The translations under genes were made by a program, and so were the position numbers. Source: Liolophura sinensis (lineage: Eukaryota; Mollusca; Polyplacophora; Chitonida; Chitonidae). Taken from it: a stretch of DNA of 64,000 nucleotides. Under the pieces are notes generated by a model. It was not told where the DNA came from. It worked only from the letters and a program-made list of their open reading frames with translations, and did no database searches. The DNA is taken from NCBI RefSeq assembly GCF_032854445.1, contig NC_088306.1, forward strand, positions 3,404,373-3,468,372. The letters are read 5' to 3'. This document shows, piece by piece, positions 1-10,963 of the stretch (position 1 is its first letter; the number at the start of each line of letters is the position of its first letter).

Positions 1-1000
1 ATTGCTTAAATATATGTGCTCTGGTAAATATTTGAAAACAAGTGTGACCATCTACATGTGTATGTGCAAAGAAGTGTGCATTATTCATGAGTGTTTTGTT
101 TTACTTGAATTGATGCATATCTTACAGTCATGTGTGGAAATGCATGTGAGAGCTTTTTAAGTCTCACAAAGAAATTTGTCTGAAAACTTAACTTTTTATT
201 GGTGTACCATCATATTTTTATTCAGTTTTTGATCAGTTTGCCCAAGAGCTTGGGAGTCCAAATGTTTTCTGGTTCCAACTAAAATGGATTTAGTTATAAC
301 CCTAATGTATATGTATGGCTTCTTTCTATATACAGATCTGTAATGTAAATAACATGCCTGTTGAACTTGCACTTGAAGATTTCTGAGAGTGAGAGCTTAT
401 CTCATAAATAAGTTTTAAGGGAAGGAAAGTGATTACATGTTTGATACCTTACTCATTTGAATAGCATTAAATTTATGGTGTTTTTTTTCTTTTGGAGTAG
501 TGACAGAGATTCATCAGTGTCCCTAACGATGTTTTGATGTGTGTACCTACACATGGATACGATACTTGGCACACGTACTGTACATGTGTTAATATAAATT
601 CCCATCAGTCCTTCATGGTTCGTGCAGACACATGGTACTCCATGTCTAATGTAGACAGATGCTGTCCGCTGGATTGTGGTTCAGTCACAACTATACCTAG
701 CACTGATCTTGTTATCGTTGTATTGACACACTGTTTATGGATTTGTACCAACGTCAATAACTGGACTATGTAATGTAATGTTGATGGAATGTTGTAAACA
801 CGTCCATTCCTCCCTCTGTACAGCCCCTCCCGCCAGCGTGTCACCTCACAATTAAGGCTTACCCGAGGGACGTGTGACAGGTGTTAAGTATTAGGAGAAC
901 AAGATACAACTTTACCTTCACGTACATGGACATATGTCACAGTTTACATGCTTATTGGAAAAGATTAACTACATGTACCTAGACTTTTACGACCCTAATC
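1..1000. other. Non-coding, nothing recognised
   Basis: AT-rich sequence with no exon-like open frame, RNA gene or known repeat. Two overlapping 79-codon frames on opposite strands near 534-844 have no domain, no splice context and biased residue content, so I read them as chance. Confidence 0.5.
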
Positions 1001-1195
1001 GTTCAACCTTTTTGAATATGCAAGAGCAACTTTCAGTGAGATTGATGCACCTATTTAATTTGTTTTCAGAGATAAAGGTGGTCGACCAATTCAGGACTTC
1101 ACAAAAAGTATAATTTATATGTCTACGCTGAATAATGTTCTCAGAATATGCTTGAATAAACACCTTGGAAACATAGGAAATGGTTGAAGGTTGAT
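1000..1195 (+). mobile_element. MITE family 1, copy 1 (diverged)
   Basis: This copy starts with a GTTCAACCTTTTTG-like end and runs through the family core (GAGCAACTTTCAGT, then CTTCACAAAAAGTATAATTT, then GCTTGAATAAACACCTTG). It ends in ATGGTTGAAGGTTGATTA, an inverted version of the start. It is the most diverged of the six copies in the window. No coding capacity is seen, so it is inferred to be a non-autonomous DNA transposon remnant. Confidence 0.6.
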
Positions 1196-1323
1196 TACAT
1201 GTAGTTGATACATACGTACATGTACATGGAGATCTATCTGGAATTTGTGGCTAATATACAGTGATTGCGTACTTTGACCATCTGGGACCCATTCTACAAA
1301 GCATGCGTAACTTGTGCATGGTT

Positions 1324-1567
1324 TGTTTATTTATTTAGTGGATTTGGGCTTTACGCCATACGCAACAATATTTCACTTCTACAAAGGTAGCCAGCATTAT
1401 AGTAGGAGGAAACCAGGCATAGCCGAGGGGAAACCCACCATCATCAGCACGTTGCTGGCAGACCGTCCCACAATATGGCTGGAGAGGAAGCCAGCATGAC
1501 CTGGACTTGAACTCACAGCGACCGCATTGGTGAGAAACACCTGGGTCATTGCCGCAGAGGCCCACTG
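1324..1567 (-). mobile_element. tRNA-derived SINE, family 1, old copy (minus strand)
   Basis: Read on the minus strand, this matches the 9947-10211 SINE over most of its length. It has the B-box-like GAGTTCAAGTCCAGG, the CTGGCTTCCTCTCC block, the poorly kept CAGCAACGTGC block, the GTGAAATATTGTTG tail block and a degenerate TAAATAAATAAA end near 1324-1338. The tRNA-like 5' end (near 1550-1567) is degraded to GGGCCTCTGCGGCAATGACCC. Short open frames across it are SINE artefacts. Confidence 0.7.
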
Positions 1568-3194
1568 TAAGCTTTTTGGAACGGGCTCCAATATTGGGTT
1601 CATGCACGTAGCTGTGTTGCTAGTATAGACAGTCTATGTTTAAAAGTGCAAATTTCTGATGCATCTAAATTCATTTTGTGCTGAGAATAAGAACATACAT
1701 GTTCATAAGGCTTGTTTGTGCAGAATTACAAGACAAAATTCCAAACTTCCCTTCCTATTTTTTTAAGAATTAGTAGAATTTATTTCTGGGGCCTGTTTAA
1801 AATGAAATAAAAAAAACAAAACGATACAACAAGAACAACAAACTTTGGTATTACGTATACTTAACCATGTTGATTTAATACCTTTTAAGCCATGGTTGCC
1901 ATGGTAGCTGTGTGCATGTACATGTGAGTTTGGTTTGTAAAACGGGACCCATGAGGCATGGCATGAGGACATTCAGCTCAACGGAAGGAGAATTAATGAG
2001 ATTTGTATCAGTTTGACTTTGTTTATTTCCACCCTAAACAACCTTTCCACATTAATCTTCCATCAGGAAAACCGTCCTGTAAAATATATGAAAGCAGATG
2101 AGATAGGTCCATTTCAGGGACTATCATCACTTTACCAACATTTTATTGAAATTAATGACCTATGGTGGGGGTTGGTTTTGGGGGATGGGGTGATTAGGTA
2201 CATTTGGATCATGTTGGGAGTCTGAGTGTGTGTTTAAGTTCTTACGGAAATGTGCAGTGAAGTTGTAAATCAAAATTCCCTAACTGCATGAGTATTAATA
2301 TGTTTATACAGTGGTACGAGTATACGTACTGTTGACGTAATGTTTTGTCTAATTTTCTGGTACCATAATAGCCTTGTTCAAATTAATGGCGCTCTCACAT
2401 CTTCAAATTCAAACTCTGTTTCTGAGTTGGGATCTTTTGCAAATGATATTGTTGTACATGTAAGTTAAAAGTTTTTATGAGCCGCTCAGGTTTAGAAACT
2501 TACCTGTTGTGATGTTTTTGTCAGAATGGCTGTAGTTATTCCTGTCTATCAGCTGTATATTTACCGCATTCTAACATGCATGCGTGGCTTTGATCTGCCT
2601 GCAATGTTGCCAAGGTGGCGATAAACCATAGTCATTCATTCACATGTATGTACACAGGAATCTGCCCCCTTTGGGAGGCCTCAACTTATTAGGTCTAGAG
2701 TGCTGAGGTGCAAGTGTCTGCTAAACGACTGCCGACTCCTGCTGTATTTATGACTGAGGGCATTTACTGTTGCAGGCCAGCAGATTTTAATGTACAACAG
2801 TGTGATGTATGGCTGGTGGGGTATTTGAGGAATTGTAGAATTTGATATTGTACAGTTGACATGACTCTTCTGTCCCCCTCCCTTTCTGGCTCTATCTCTC
2901 TCCCCATCCAGATTTTGGTGTCAGAAGTGGGATGGTGAAATAGTCATAGTAAACCATTGACTCAGCTAAAACATTACCAAACCAGCTACCCCAGGAAATC
3001 TTTTGCTGAGAAAACACTTAGCTATGCTTGGAATGTGTAAACGGTTTTCTTTCAACTGTCTGGTGGAGGAATTAAAGGATAAGGATAAAGGGTACACTAT
3101 AGTACACTTTGTCCACGAAGCACACTACTTACATGCCATCATGAGGACAAAACTACTTTTGCATTGAAGAGAATAAAAACAAAATGGAAGTCAT
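1568..3194. other. Non-coding, nothing firmly recognised
   Basis: No supported gene. A long pyrimidine tract ending in CCATCCAG at about 2871-2911 looks like a 3' splice acceptor, but what follows hits stops within a few codons in two of three frames. It is noted only as a weak acceptor-like site. Confidence 0.4.
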
Positions 3195-3476
3195 TTGCAC
3201 ATATTTGTATGTATGTATTTTGTATATGTTTTGTGTAGCACATAAGTGTTCGTGTATGTTCAGTACTGTAGTTTGTATGTATATATTTTGTATATGTTTT
3301 GTGTAGCACATAAGTGTTCGTGTATGTTCAGTACTGTAGTTTGTATGTATATATTTTGTATATGTTTTGTGTAGCACATAAGTGTTCGTGTATGTTCAGT
3401 ACTGTAGTTTGTATGTATATATTTTGTATATGTTTTGTGTAGTACGTAAGTGTTCGTGTATGTTCAGTACTGTAGT
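3195..3476. repeat. 68-bp tandem repeat, 4 copies
   Basis: Four head-to-tail copies of a 68 bp unit. The anchor GTGTAGCACA recurs at 3233, 3301 and 3369, with a GTGTAGTACG variant at 3437, so spacing is exactly 68 bp each time. The first copy is slightly truncated and the last has two changes. Near-identity between units suggests recent expansion. The minus-strand open frame across it is a periodicity artefact. Confidence 0.9.
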
Positions 3477-5781
3477 TGTTACATGTACTCTTACGCTCAG
3501 AAGTATATTAGATTTAAGTAGACTTCAGTTTTAAATTTAAATGACAATTCTCACAAGTGCACGTTCATGTCTGTGCTTAGTTTAATTTGCTTTTTGCTAC
3601 GTATATGACATTTATGTCTATGAATGTCTAAAATTTGCGTAAAAGTGAGTGTTTTTTAGTAAAAGGTTGTCCTCTTGTTGTAATGATTGTGTTTTTTTTT
3701 TCTCTTATGGTTTTGAAATTCTCGATATATTTGTCAAAGTTTTGTGTAATTATTGTATGACGTTTGGCAACTGTACTTTTTATTGCAATTATGAAACGCT
3801 GAAAATATTTTGTTGAAGCCACTTGCCTTCTGCAAATATAACTAGCACTCCAGCGAATAATCACCGTATAAAAGTAGCAGTGAGCGTGGAGTGAAACATT
3901 CATTGGTACGATGTTAAAAAAGAACCGACACCACCCCACCCCCTTCCCTAATAACAGTTTATTGATGAATGTATCATTTTAATGAGCTATTAGTAAAGCC
4001 ATAATTCTTGAGTAAATTAAGCCTTAGCACATTTTTGCTGTTTCAAATACTATTGCCATCAGCACTACAGACTTCCTTCTTTTGGTTACATGTTTGTGTA
4101 CAGATAGGTTTGTAATAGGATGTTCATGTGTGTGTATGTCTCAGTACACGTCAACTTGTGTAATCCATTTTAATAGCCAGGTACATCATTTAAGTATGTC
4201 AGTTTTTATTTCAAGAATTAACTTTTTTACTTATATGTTTATACAGTATGTGTGTGTGTGTGTGTGTATATATATATTTCTCTTCGTTATGACACACGGA
4301 GCTATCAGAGTTTAAACCTTGAGGGTGTTATAATCGCTTGAGCAGACATCGGCTGGTGTTAATCAGCTTATGCAGTATTGCACTTTCCCAACAACAATTT
4401 TTTATTTATTCTTTTTTTGGGACAAAATTTAGGCTTTCCCCCTTGGGGGTTAATAAGTGTATTGTGTATGTATTATGATGAGGGCTGTCTGGGTGGGAAA
4501 CTGTTTAGCACAACAAGCTGTGACCTGTGAGCTAACACGTCTCTGTCTCTCTAGCGCTGAAATTAGGGATTCTACCTAGAGGAGAACACGAACAAACAAT
4601 TTTTTTGTTCCCAGGTGACAGTGGAGCCCGAGACATTTTTGTTACCATACTGTACCAGGACTCAGCACTGTTGACCGCTCCAGTTTGTCACTAAGTCAAA
4701 GTTTAGGAGCTCTGCTTTTGATACTGTACATGTGCCTTCACCTGTGCTTATTGTATACCTGCCTGTCGTTCAAAAGCTCGTTATTTTACCTGACCACTGA
4801 AGCAAGAAGATGTCGCGCCGTCTTTCCCTCCCAGCTTGCCGAATGTACATGTATTATCCACGGGAACCCGTGAGAACGTAAGCATTTTATTTCTCATACA
4901 CACGGTTGTAAACATCTGTCTTTGATGTTTGTTATTTTCTGTGGATCTGATAAAGAATGTGGTCAATTGACTTTCCATAACGATAGCTAGTATTAATACA
5001 TTATACACCATGGTATGAGAGATTTGTTTTCAGAAAAATTTCTCAAAGTTCTGGTTTGTTACCTAAAGTTGTGGGACTGTATCAGGGGTGTGATAAATCT
5101 CTGTCATTCGTGTAAATGTTTGTGTGTCATCAATTTGGAGGAACACTGAGAACACGTAAGAATTCAGTAACAGTAGTGGGTTTTTTAAACCATGATGGAT
5201 ACGTACATGTAGGTCAGCAGTTCTTGGTTCTTTCACAGCCAAAGGCATTCAAAGAAGTCAAAGATTTACAAATTCCAAAAATGTGTTCGGAATGCTGAGT
5301 GCTGAGTTGAATTAAAACATTTTTTACCGACCAATGTGGAATCTAAAGTGAGCTAAATTGTTTTGTAGACAAATTCACATTTCATGTTGTGTTGTGTAAT
5401 TATCTGTAGATTTCTGTAAATATTCACCTCACGTTTTCACTTGTTAACTGATTTTGAGAAGAACGGAGATATGACTTTTTCTGATAAAAACTCATTGCAT
5501 GCAGATTACGTTTACATGTTAAAGCAAGAATAAAAAGAACTTTAAAGTAGACCTTGAATAAAAAAAATGCTAACAATGTCCTACATACATGGACATTACA
5601 ATTACAAGTGGTTATCACTGAAAGAATTAAAAAATCTTTATGTAGTTATTTCTCTATTTATATATAACCTTCTTCACCTTTGAATGAAATGAAAAGTGAG
5701 TTATCTCCCATGCTGAACCAATTCCTACTGCCGTAGGTTACATAATGAAAATACTGAGATACATGTTATTTAATAAGTAAG
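3477..5781. other. Non-coding stretch
   Basis: AT-rich DNA with one TG/TA microsatellite (listed separately). Open frames at 3628-3939, 4082-4315 and 4685-5298 show no domain, signal or splice support. Confidence 0.4.
4249..4277. repeat. (TG)n-(TA)n microsatellite
   Basis: About nine TG units run directly into about five TA units. This is a simple-sequence repeat, likely length-variable. Confidence 0.9.
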
Positions 5782-6003
5782 CTAATTCCTCAACCTTTAC
5801 TCATATGACAGAGCAACTTTCAATGCAATTTATTTACATTTTTAATTTGATTTTGCCAACAAAACTACATGGGTACATGTAGGATTGGCCAGTTTCCAAG
5901 GCTCACAAAAAGTATAATTTTATCAGTCAACACAGGATAATGCCTTCAGAAAATGCTTGAATAAACACCTTACAAACATGCGAAAAGTATGAAGAAATAC
6001 AGT
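5782..6003 (+). mobile_element. MITE family 1, copy 2
   Basis: Starts TAATTCCTCAACCTTTACTC and ends CATGCGAAAAGTATGAAGAA; the last part is inverted relative to the start. The core contains GAGCAACTTTCAATGCAATT, GATTGGCCAGTTTCCAAGGC and CACAAAAAGTATAATTTTAT. Length is about 220 bp, with no open frame of note. The flanks offer a possible TA target site, but this is not certain. Confidence 0.75.
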
Positions 6004-7730
6004 ATTATAATTTCAGAGCTGGGAAATTAAGCCTCATCTGAATTTCTGTTTTGGTGATGTTATGAATTTATGATGCTATGTATAAGCCGATGCAGCATTT
6101 CAGGTTAAGACAAGACAGGGTGGGGTGCTCTCTCGAACTAATGCGGCTGAAAGGCGTGATTTTACGGCACCCTTGGGCCCACACACTGGGCTATTCGAGA
6201 TGTGTGTTCAGTCTAGTAAAGACTGTAAAGTCTTGCTTCTTAGCTGCATTAGTTTGCGTTAGCCCCTACCCTGTCTCATCCATATCTGCGTGAACTTTAG
6301 AGACTCCTGAAATGCCAACTCGGCTTATTGTTCACATTTTGGGCAGTGACCAAACAACAGCGGGTATTAACTTCGAAACACTGCTATAATATTCCCTGCA
6401 GTTGGCATACATGTACATGTAGTTGTGTAAGATACATGGACTGTTTTTGGTAATATGGGGTGGAGATATGACGCAATGGGGTATGTGCTATGAAAGTCTT
6501 CCTGACTCGATTCTGTAGCATGTTCTTGGCTTCTCTCCATGCTCATATGGCCGGGTCACTGTGACACGGCTGATCCATTGATTGTTCGGCTGTACTCTTT
6601 CTGTCTGACAGGCTCTTCCGCTGTCGACCACATCAGAAATATCCTGTTTCCTTGATACAGAACTGATTCAGATTCCAGAGTGACTTTACCACAGGCCAGA
6701 TTTGTGAACCACCCAGTGTTGAGTTGTTTGGAAATTTGTCAGTCAGAAAAACAAAGCTCAGCTTTTATAGCGGTGGGTCAGTTTCTGGAATGAGGAGATG
6801 TGAGTGCTCTGGACACAAATGTAAACAGATGTATAACACTTTACCTGTTGGCTTTGATTTTTGGATTTGTTTTGTATTGATTACGATTCTGCAAGGGAAT
6901 TGACCTTGTACAGTCTTCACTAAATGTGATTCCATGGCTAAAAATGTGATATGTAAATCACTAAAAATGCCAAAAAAAGATAAACATACATGTATATCTG
7001 AGTTAAGCTTAATAAAAGGCTTTGAGAAATACACCTGATAATCCTCCCCCAGATTGCAGCACCTCTACTGTGGTTACCCCTCCCCTTATTGGCAAGCTAC
7101 CAGACCCCCTACCCCACTATCACTATATCACTATGTCACAGTAGATGAGGGTGTATTACTGATCAATCTTATCCCTCCCTGCTACCCCCAAGGTGTTAGT
7201 ACAGGACTCCTCAGGAATGCCTGAACACATCATGCTGTGAGGGAGGGGGTAAGTCACAGTCAACCAACACACCTGTACATGTGGTCACAGAAACTAAGAG
7301 GGTCAGGTTAAGTCATTGACAACGACCTTATTTCTTCTGTCCGTTAAAATGTCAGTAGCATACACCCTTGTTGTACAAGCTTTAGAAATGTTTTTTTTTT
7401 TTTCTCTCTGGTACATGTAATCAAGGGAGGTAATCATCGTATCTGCTTTGTTCAGCATTGATAATTTGTGTGACAAGCGCACATATAAGGAGTTAAAGTC
7501 ATCTACTATTTTGTATGGAATAAAAAAAATATATACATTTGCTAGACTTTTTTTAAGATAATGTACATGTGTGTAATTGATTTTCATCACTTGATTTTTG
7601 AGATTGATGTTTAATTGTATGCTAATTTCTCACAAATAGGATTATGCGGGTCACAAAAATTTAGTATTTATTAACATTTGTCTAACCTGCATTATTTTGT
7701 TTCCATAAACTTGAGATCTCTTGTATATGG
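6004..7730. other. Non-coding, nothing recognised
   Basis: No exon, RNA or repeat was supported. Several pyrimidine-rich and C-rich stretches occur at 7030-7110 and 7160-7260. Open frames here have no recognisable content. Confidence 0.4.
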
Positions 7731-7737
7731 TTATACA

Positions 7738-8121
7738 GGTTCAAATCCAGCTGTTGTCGCTTTGGCTGAGTTTTTAATTATGAAGGGCGTCTTTACCCCT
7801 AAAACTGAGCCCAAACTAAATAATTTAACCAAGCTAGTATTAAAAGTTGAGTGATGTACACATACATCTACATATACTATGTATATAGTATTTGAAATTT
7901 GTGGGCGCTGTTCAATTTGTTTGGGTAAGGGTATAGGTCTACATTCATCTGTTGTTAAAGTTTTATGATGAATTTTTGAGATCATGTAAATGACATATTT
8001 GTCGGCATTGTAAGAAATCCTAGGGTGTCCCTACCCATAAAACTGAACCGTAACTTCTAAGCCATCATATAAGGGAAATATTCTTGGGTATGGCATAAAA
8101 CATCAATTAAAATAAATAAAT
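7738..8121 (+). mobile_element. Old composite repeat: B-box-like start, dispersed core, SINE tail
   Basis: A perfect-looking tRNA B box (GGTTCAAATCC) lies at 7738-7748. It is followed by a ~195 bp core (7823-8017) that recurs at 10318-10513, then by a diverged copy of the SINE 3' tail at 8061-8121 (AAATATTCTTGGGTATGGC, then AATAAATAAATG). The order is consistent with a tRNA-derived SINE with an unusual central domain, but I see no clear A box and the second core copy lacks head and tail. This could instead be three unrelated fragments. Confidence 0.45.
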
Positions 8122-9109
8122 GAAGAAGTAAATATTTAGAAGAAGTTATTTTACTTGTGCGATGTTAACCTATGGAGTGACCTTGTTAATCATTGTTTTT
8201 TTTCTCTCCCCTTTTTTAATTTAGACATGAACATCCAACGGAACCTTAAATCAGCCCTCTGTTATCCATCCATCTATGAAGGACAGTTTATTATTGATCC
8301 CATTTTACATATCTATACTGTTATTGCAGTATAACTACATGTGTGCAAGTGCTTCGTTGTTCAGACTTTGTGACCCTGACATTGATTTTCTTCCTCGTCA
8401 CATATCTCGGGGAAACAAAGTGTGAAAGATTTACATTTCGCATTTGAACCAAGGTAGTATTAATGTACAGGTTGTCTATTTCCACTTTTGTCCTCGGTGC
8501 AGAGTTATCTCCCCTTAGTCCCCTTGTTATTTCATGGGTAGGTGTTGCAGTTGTCATGGTACCATGTGGGAGGATCTGACGTACATGTTGTAGAGCTGTA
8601 GTTAGGTGGCCTTGTTGTCACGCCTTCAACAGTCTCAAAATAAAGTCCGCTTAAAATTGACATGTCAGAAAAGCTCTCTTAGGCACTATATTTTTGCCAG
8701 CCGAAAAGAAGAAAAAAATATCACACACATACATGTGACTGGTAGAAGCTACATGTAATTTAATTTCTTATTTGGTTTCTGGTAAGGGAATGTGATGGGA
8801 GGAATACTTAGCTGACGTATGCATGTATTTTTAAGGCTAATTTAAAAATAGAAGATGATCTTGTGTAATTACACTTCAGCATCAGTCAAAAGAGCAATTA
8901 TAAACTGTAATACATGTTAATTTGCACATTACACAGCCTCGTCAGCCCATGGCATAAAATTGTCTGAAAGGTATCCATCAAGTGGCAGAAGAGAATATTA
9001 TCATTATGTGTATAAAATGGTTGCCAGCAGTATCTCTTTATTAGGATTTATTTTGGACTTGTCCCAAATTGGTATGAGTTTTTTTTCTTGAAGGCTTTAG
9101 ATACATGTT
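8122..9109. other. Non-coding, nothing recognised
   Basis: AT-rich unique sequence. No supported gene or repeat. Confidence 0.4.
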
Positions 9110-9341
9110 CTTCACCTAAAGTTTAGCAATTTATTAAATGGCACATTTTGCTTGATTCTAAGTCATACATCCATCTTGTAAGGTGGCTTGAGAATTTATG
9201 GTAAAGTTTGATTAATTTCTTATCAGAAATCTTTAGTTTTAGCATTAGTATTCTTGTCAGAAAAACTTCAGTATTAGCATCAAGAGTATCATGTCAAGTC
9301 ATTCTGGAAGTACATTTTTCTGTACCAAACTTTACGTGAAA
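9110..9341. mobile_element. MITE family 3, copy 1
   Basis: The left end TTCACCTAAAGTTTAG is the inverse of the right end ACCAAACTTTACGTGAA. The right half matches the second copy at 21633-21838 (AGAAAAACTT, then TTCTGGAAGTACATTTTTCT, then the terminus). A ~40 bp internal segment built on CAGAAA...TTAGCAT is roughly duplicated near 9222-9290. It has no coding capacity. Confidence 0.6.
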
Positions 9342-9946
9342 TACATTACTTACAATACTTGGACTTAAGGGGTACATGTGTTATTTTTAACCATAAATTT
9401 CTGGAGCCCATGGGAAGCAGTGCGAAGAAATATTCAAAAGTAAACTTAGTAGTTCACTTGGTATTTTTATTATCTGTTAAATTGTGTAATCAAAGGATAC
9501 ATAAAAAGGAACTGTAAAACAAAGATTATGGTTCTGTGCTAAATGAGAAAGAATTATGCCCTTATTTTTGTTAAAACATTTCATTTTGGGGTTATTTTTT
9601 TACCTGTTAATTACCCCTCTATATTATGCATACTTTCTGTCAACGGCTGGATTGTTTTAAGAAATTACGTCATCGTTGATTTTGCTCAGAACTCGGTGAA
9701 CTGGCTGAAAGTGCCCTGAGTCAGGTGAAGAGTGTAGCTGCAGTGTCAGCAAGGTGTCATGTACAAAGATACTGCCCACCAGTGCCCCCATTTGGCCAGA
9801 CCCGGTCGATCTGCTGCAAGCTGCTTAATTTCCAGACTGACGGCTGGGGCCTTAAGAAAACTCTACTTCGAAGCCATTTTTATCCCCTAATGTGAAGGTT
9901 GAAAAATGTGTTTGTACTGTTACTAGTATATGTTATTACACGTAAT

Positions 9947-10211
9947 GGGGCCTCCGTGGCTCAGTCAGTTAGCGCGCTAGCGCAGCGTAGTGACCCAGAA
10001 GCCTCTCACCAATGCGGTCGCTGTGTGTTCAAGACCAGCTCATGCTGGCTTCCTCTGCGGCCGTACGTGGGAAGGTCTTCCAGCAACCTGCGGATGGTTG
10101 TGGGTTTCCCCTGGGCTGTGCACGGTTTCCACCCACCATAATGCTGGCCGCCATCAAATAAGTGAAATATTCTTGAATACGGCGTAAAACACCAATCAAA
10201 TAAATAAATAA
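9947..10211 (+). mobile_element. tRNA-derived SINE, family 1, full-length reference copy
   Basis: A 265 bp element. The head starts GGGGCCTCCGTGGCTCAGTC. An A-box-like TGGCTCAGTCAG lies at 9957-9968, and a B-box-like GTGTTCAAGACC near 10025-10036. The body follows: CTGGCTTCCTCTGCGGCCGT, GTGGGAAGGTCTTCCAGCAA, and CGGTTTCCACCCACCATAAT. The tail is GTGAAATATTCTTGAATACG, then ACACCAATCAAA and a TAAATAAATA end. This layout is that of an RNA polymerase III-transcribed SINE moved by a LINE partner recognising the tail. I found no convincing target-site duplication for this copy. Open frames of 65-80 codons across it are artefacts. The match to molluscan SINEs is from memory. Confidence 0.88.
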
Positions 10212-10317
10212 TGTATCTTGGAAATGTGGGCTGAAGATGCCTTTTTGTTATTTAACCCTTCAAGTGAGGCAGAGTATCCAAATATATGTCTTAAATTATA
10301 TTTGAAGACTTGGTTTT

Positions 10318-10513
10318 AATTTCACCAAGATAATATTAAAAGTTTAGTGATGTACACCTATATTTATACATACAATGTAAATAGTGTTTGAAATTTGTGG
10401 GCACTGTTCAATTTGTTTGGATAAGGGTATAGGTCTACATTCATCTGTTGTTAAAGTTTTATAGTGAATTTTTGAGATAATGTAAATGACATATTTGTTG
10501 GCGTTGTAAGAAA
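10318..10513. repeat. Dispersed repeat core, second copy
   Basis: This closely matches 7823-8017 by eye, with shared blocks such as AAGGGTATAGGTCTACATTC and ATCTGTTGTTAAAGTTTTAT. It lacks the B-box and tail seen around the other copy. Both copies keep a similar minus-strand open frame, which is expected from nucleotide similarity and is not in itself evidence of coding. Confidence 0.75.
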
Positions 10514-10660
10514 GCTTTGTGATTTTGCAGCAATGTGTACCTGTCACAAATGGGAGATAACTGTGTGCTTTTGTTTCAAGACACCAGTAAATCTCCAAAG
10601 TCAGTTCCCACAACCCTGTTCTTGGATGATCATGAATACATGTGGACGGGCATCTTTGGG

Positions 10661-10667
10661 TTTATAT

Positions 10668-10710
<43 letters not shown>

Positions 10711-10713
10711 CAT
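10661..10713. repeat. (TA)n microsatellite with CATG interruptions
   Basis: A run of alternating TA broken by CATGTA and GTATA. It is self-complementary and may extrude as a hairpin. The overlapping open frames rich in Tyr/Ile are artefacts. Confidence 0.9.
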
Positions 10714-10812
10714 ACATGTACAGTGTAGTCATGTTTGCTCCTGCATTTTCATCAAATCAATGAAAGAAAGAAATATTTCATGAAAGTACATGCCTGAGTA
10801 ATTAGAGACTTT

Positions 10813-10950
10813 TGGCCATACGTGGGAAGGTCTGTCAGCAACCTGCGGATGGTCGTGGGTTCTGCCCGGTTTCCACCCACCATAATGCTGGGCGCCGTTG
10901 TATAAGTGAAATATTCTTGAGTACAGCGTAAAACACCAATCAATCAATCA
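10813..10950 (+). mobile_element. 5'-truncated SINE, family 1, with 13-bp target duplication
   Basis: The element begins inside the SINE body (TGGCCATACGTGGGAAGGTC) and ends at the tail with CAATCAATCAATCA. It is flanked by a perfect 13 bp direct repeat AATTAGAGACTTT at 10800-10812 and 10951-10963. Abrupt 5' truncation with an intact tail and a perfect target-site duplication is the classic product of incomplete target-primed reverse transcription. The perfect duplication suggests a fairly young insertion. Confidence 0.92.
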
Positions 10951-10963
10951 AATTAGAGACTTT

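Noticed and set aside
2911-2980. Exon after a strong pyrimidine tract and CCATCCAG
   Set aside because: Frames stop quickly and no donor-bounded coding segment with recognisable content follows.
9957-10036. Possible functional tRNA gene in the SINE head
   Set aside because: A- and B-box-like segments are present, but stem pairing does not form a proper cloverleaf and the segment continues into a SINE body.
9899-10187. 65-80 codon frames near 10 kb (and 16420-16651 on the minus strand)
   Set aside because: They are translations of the SINE, repeated at each copy.
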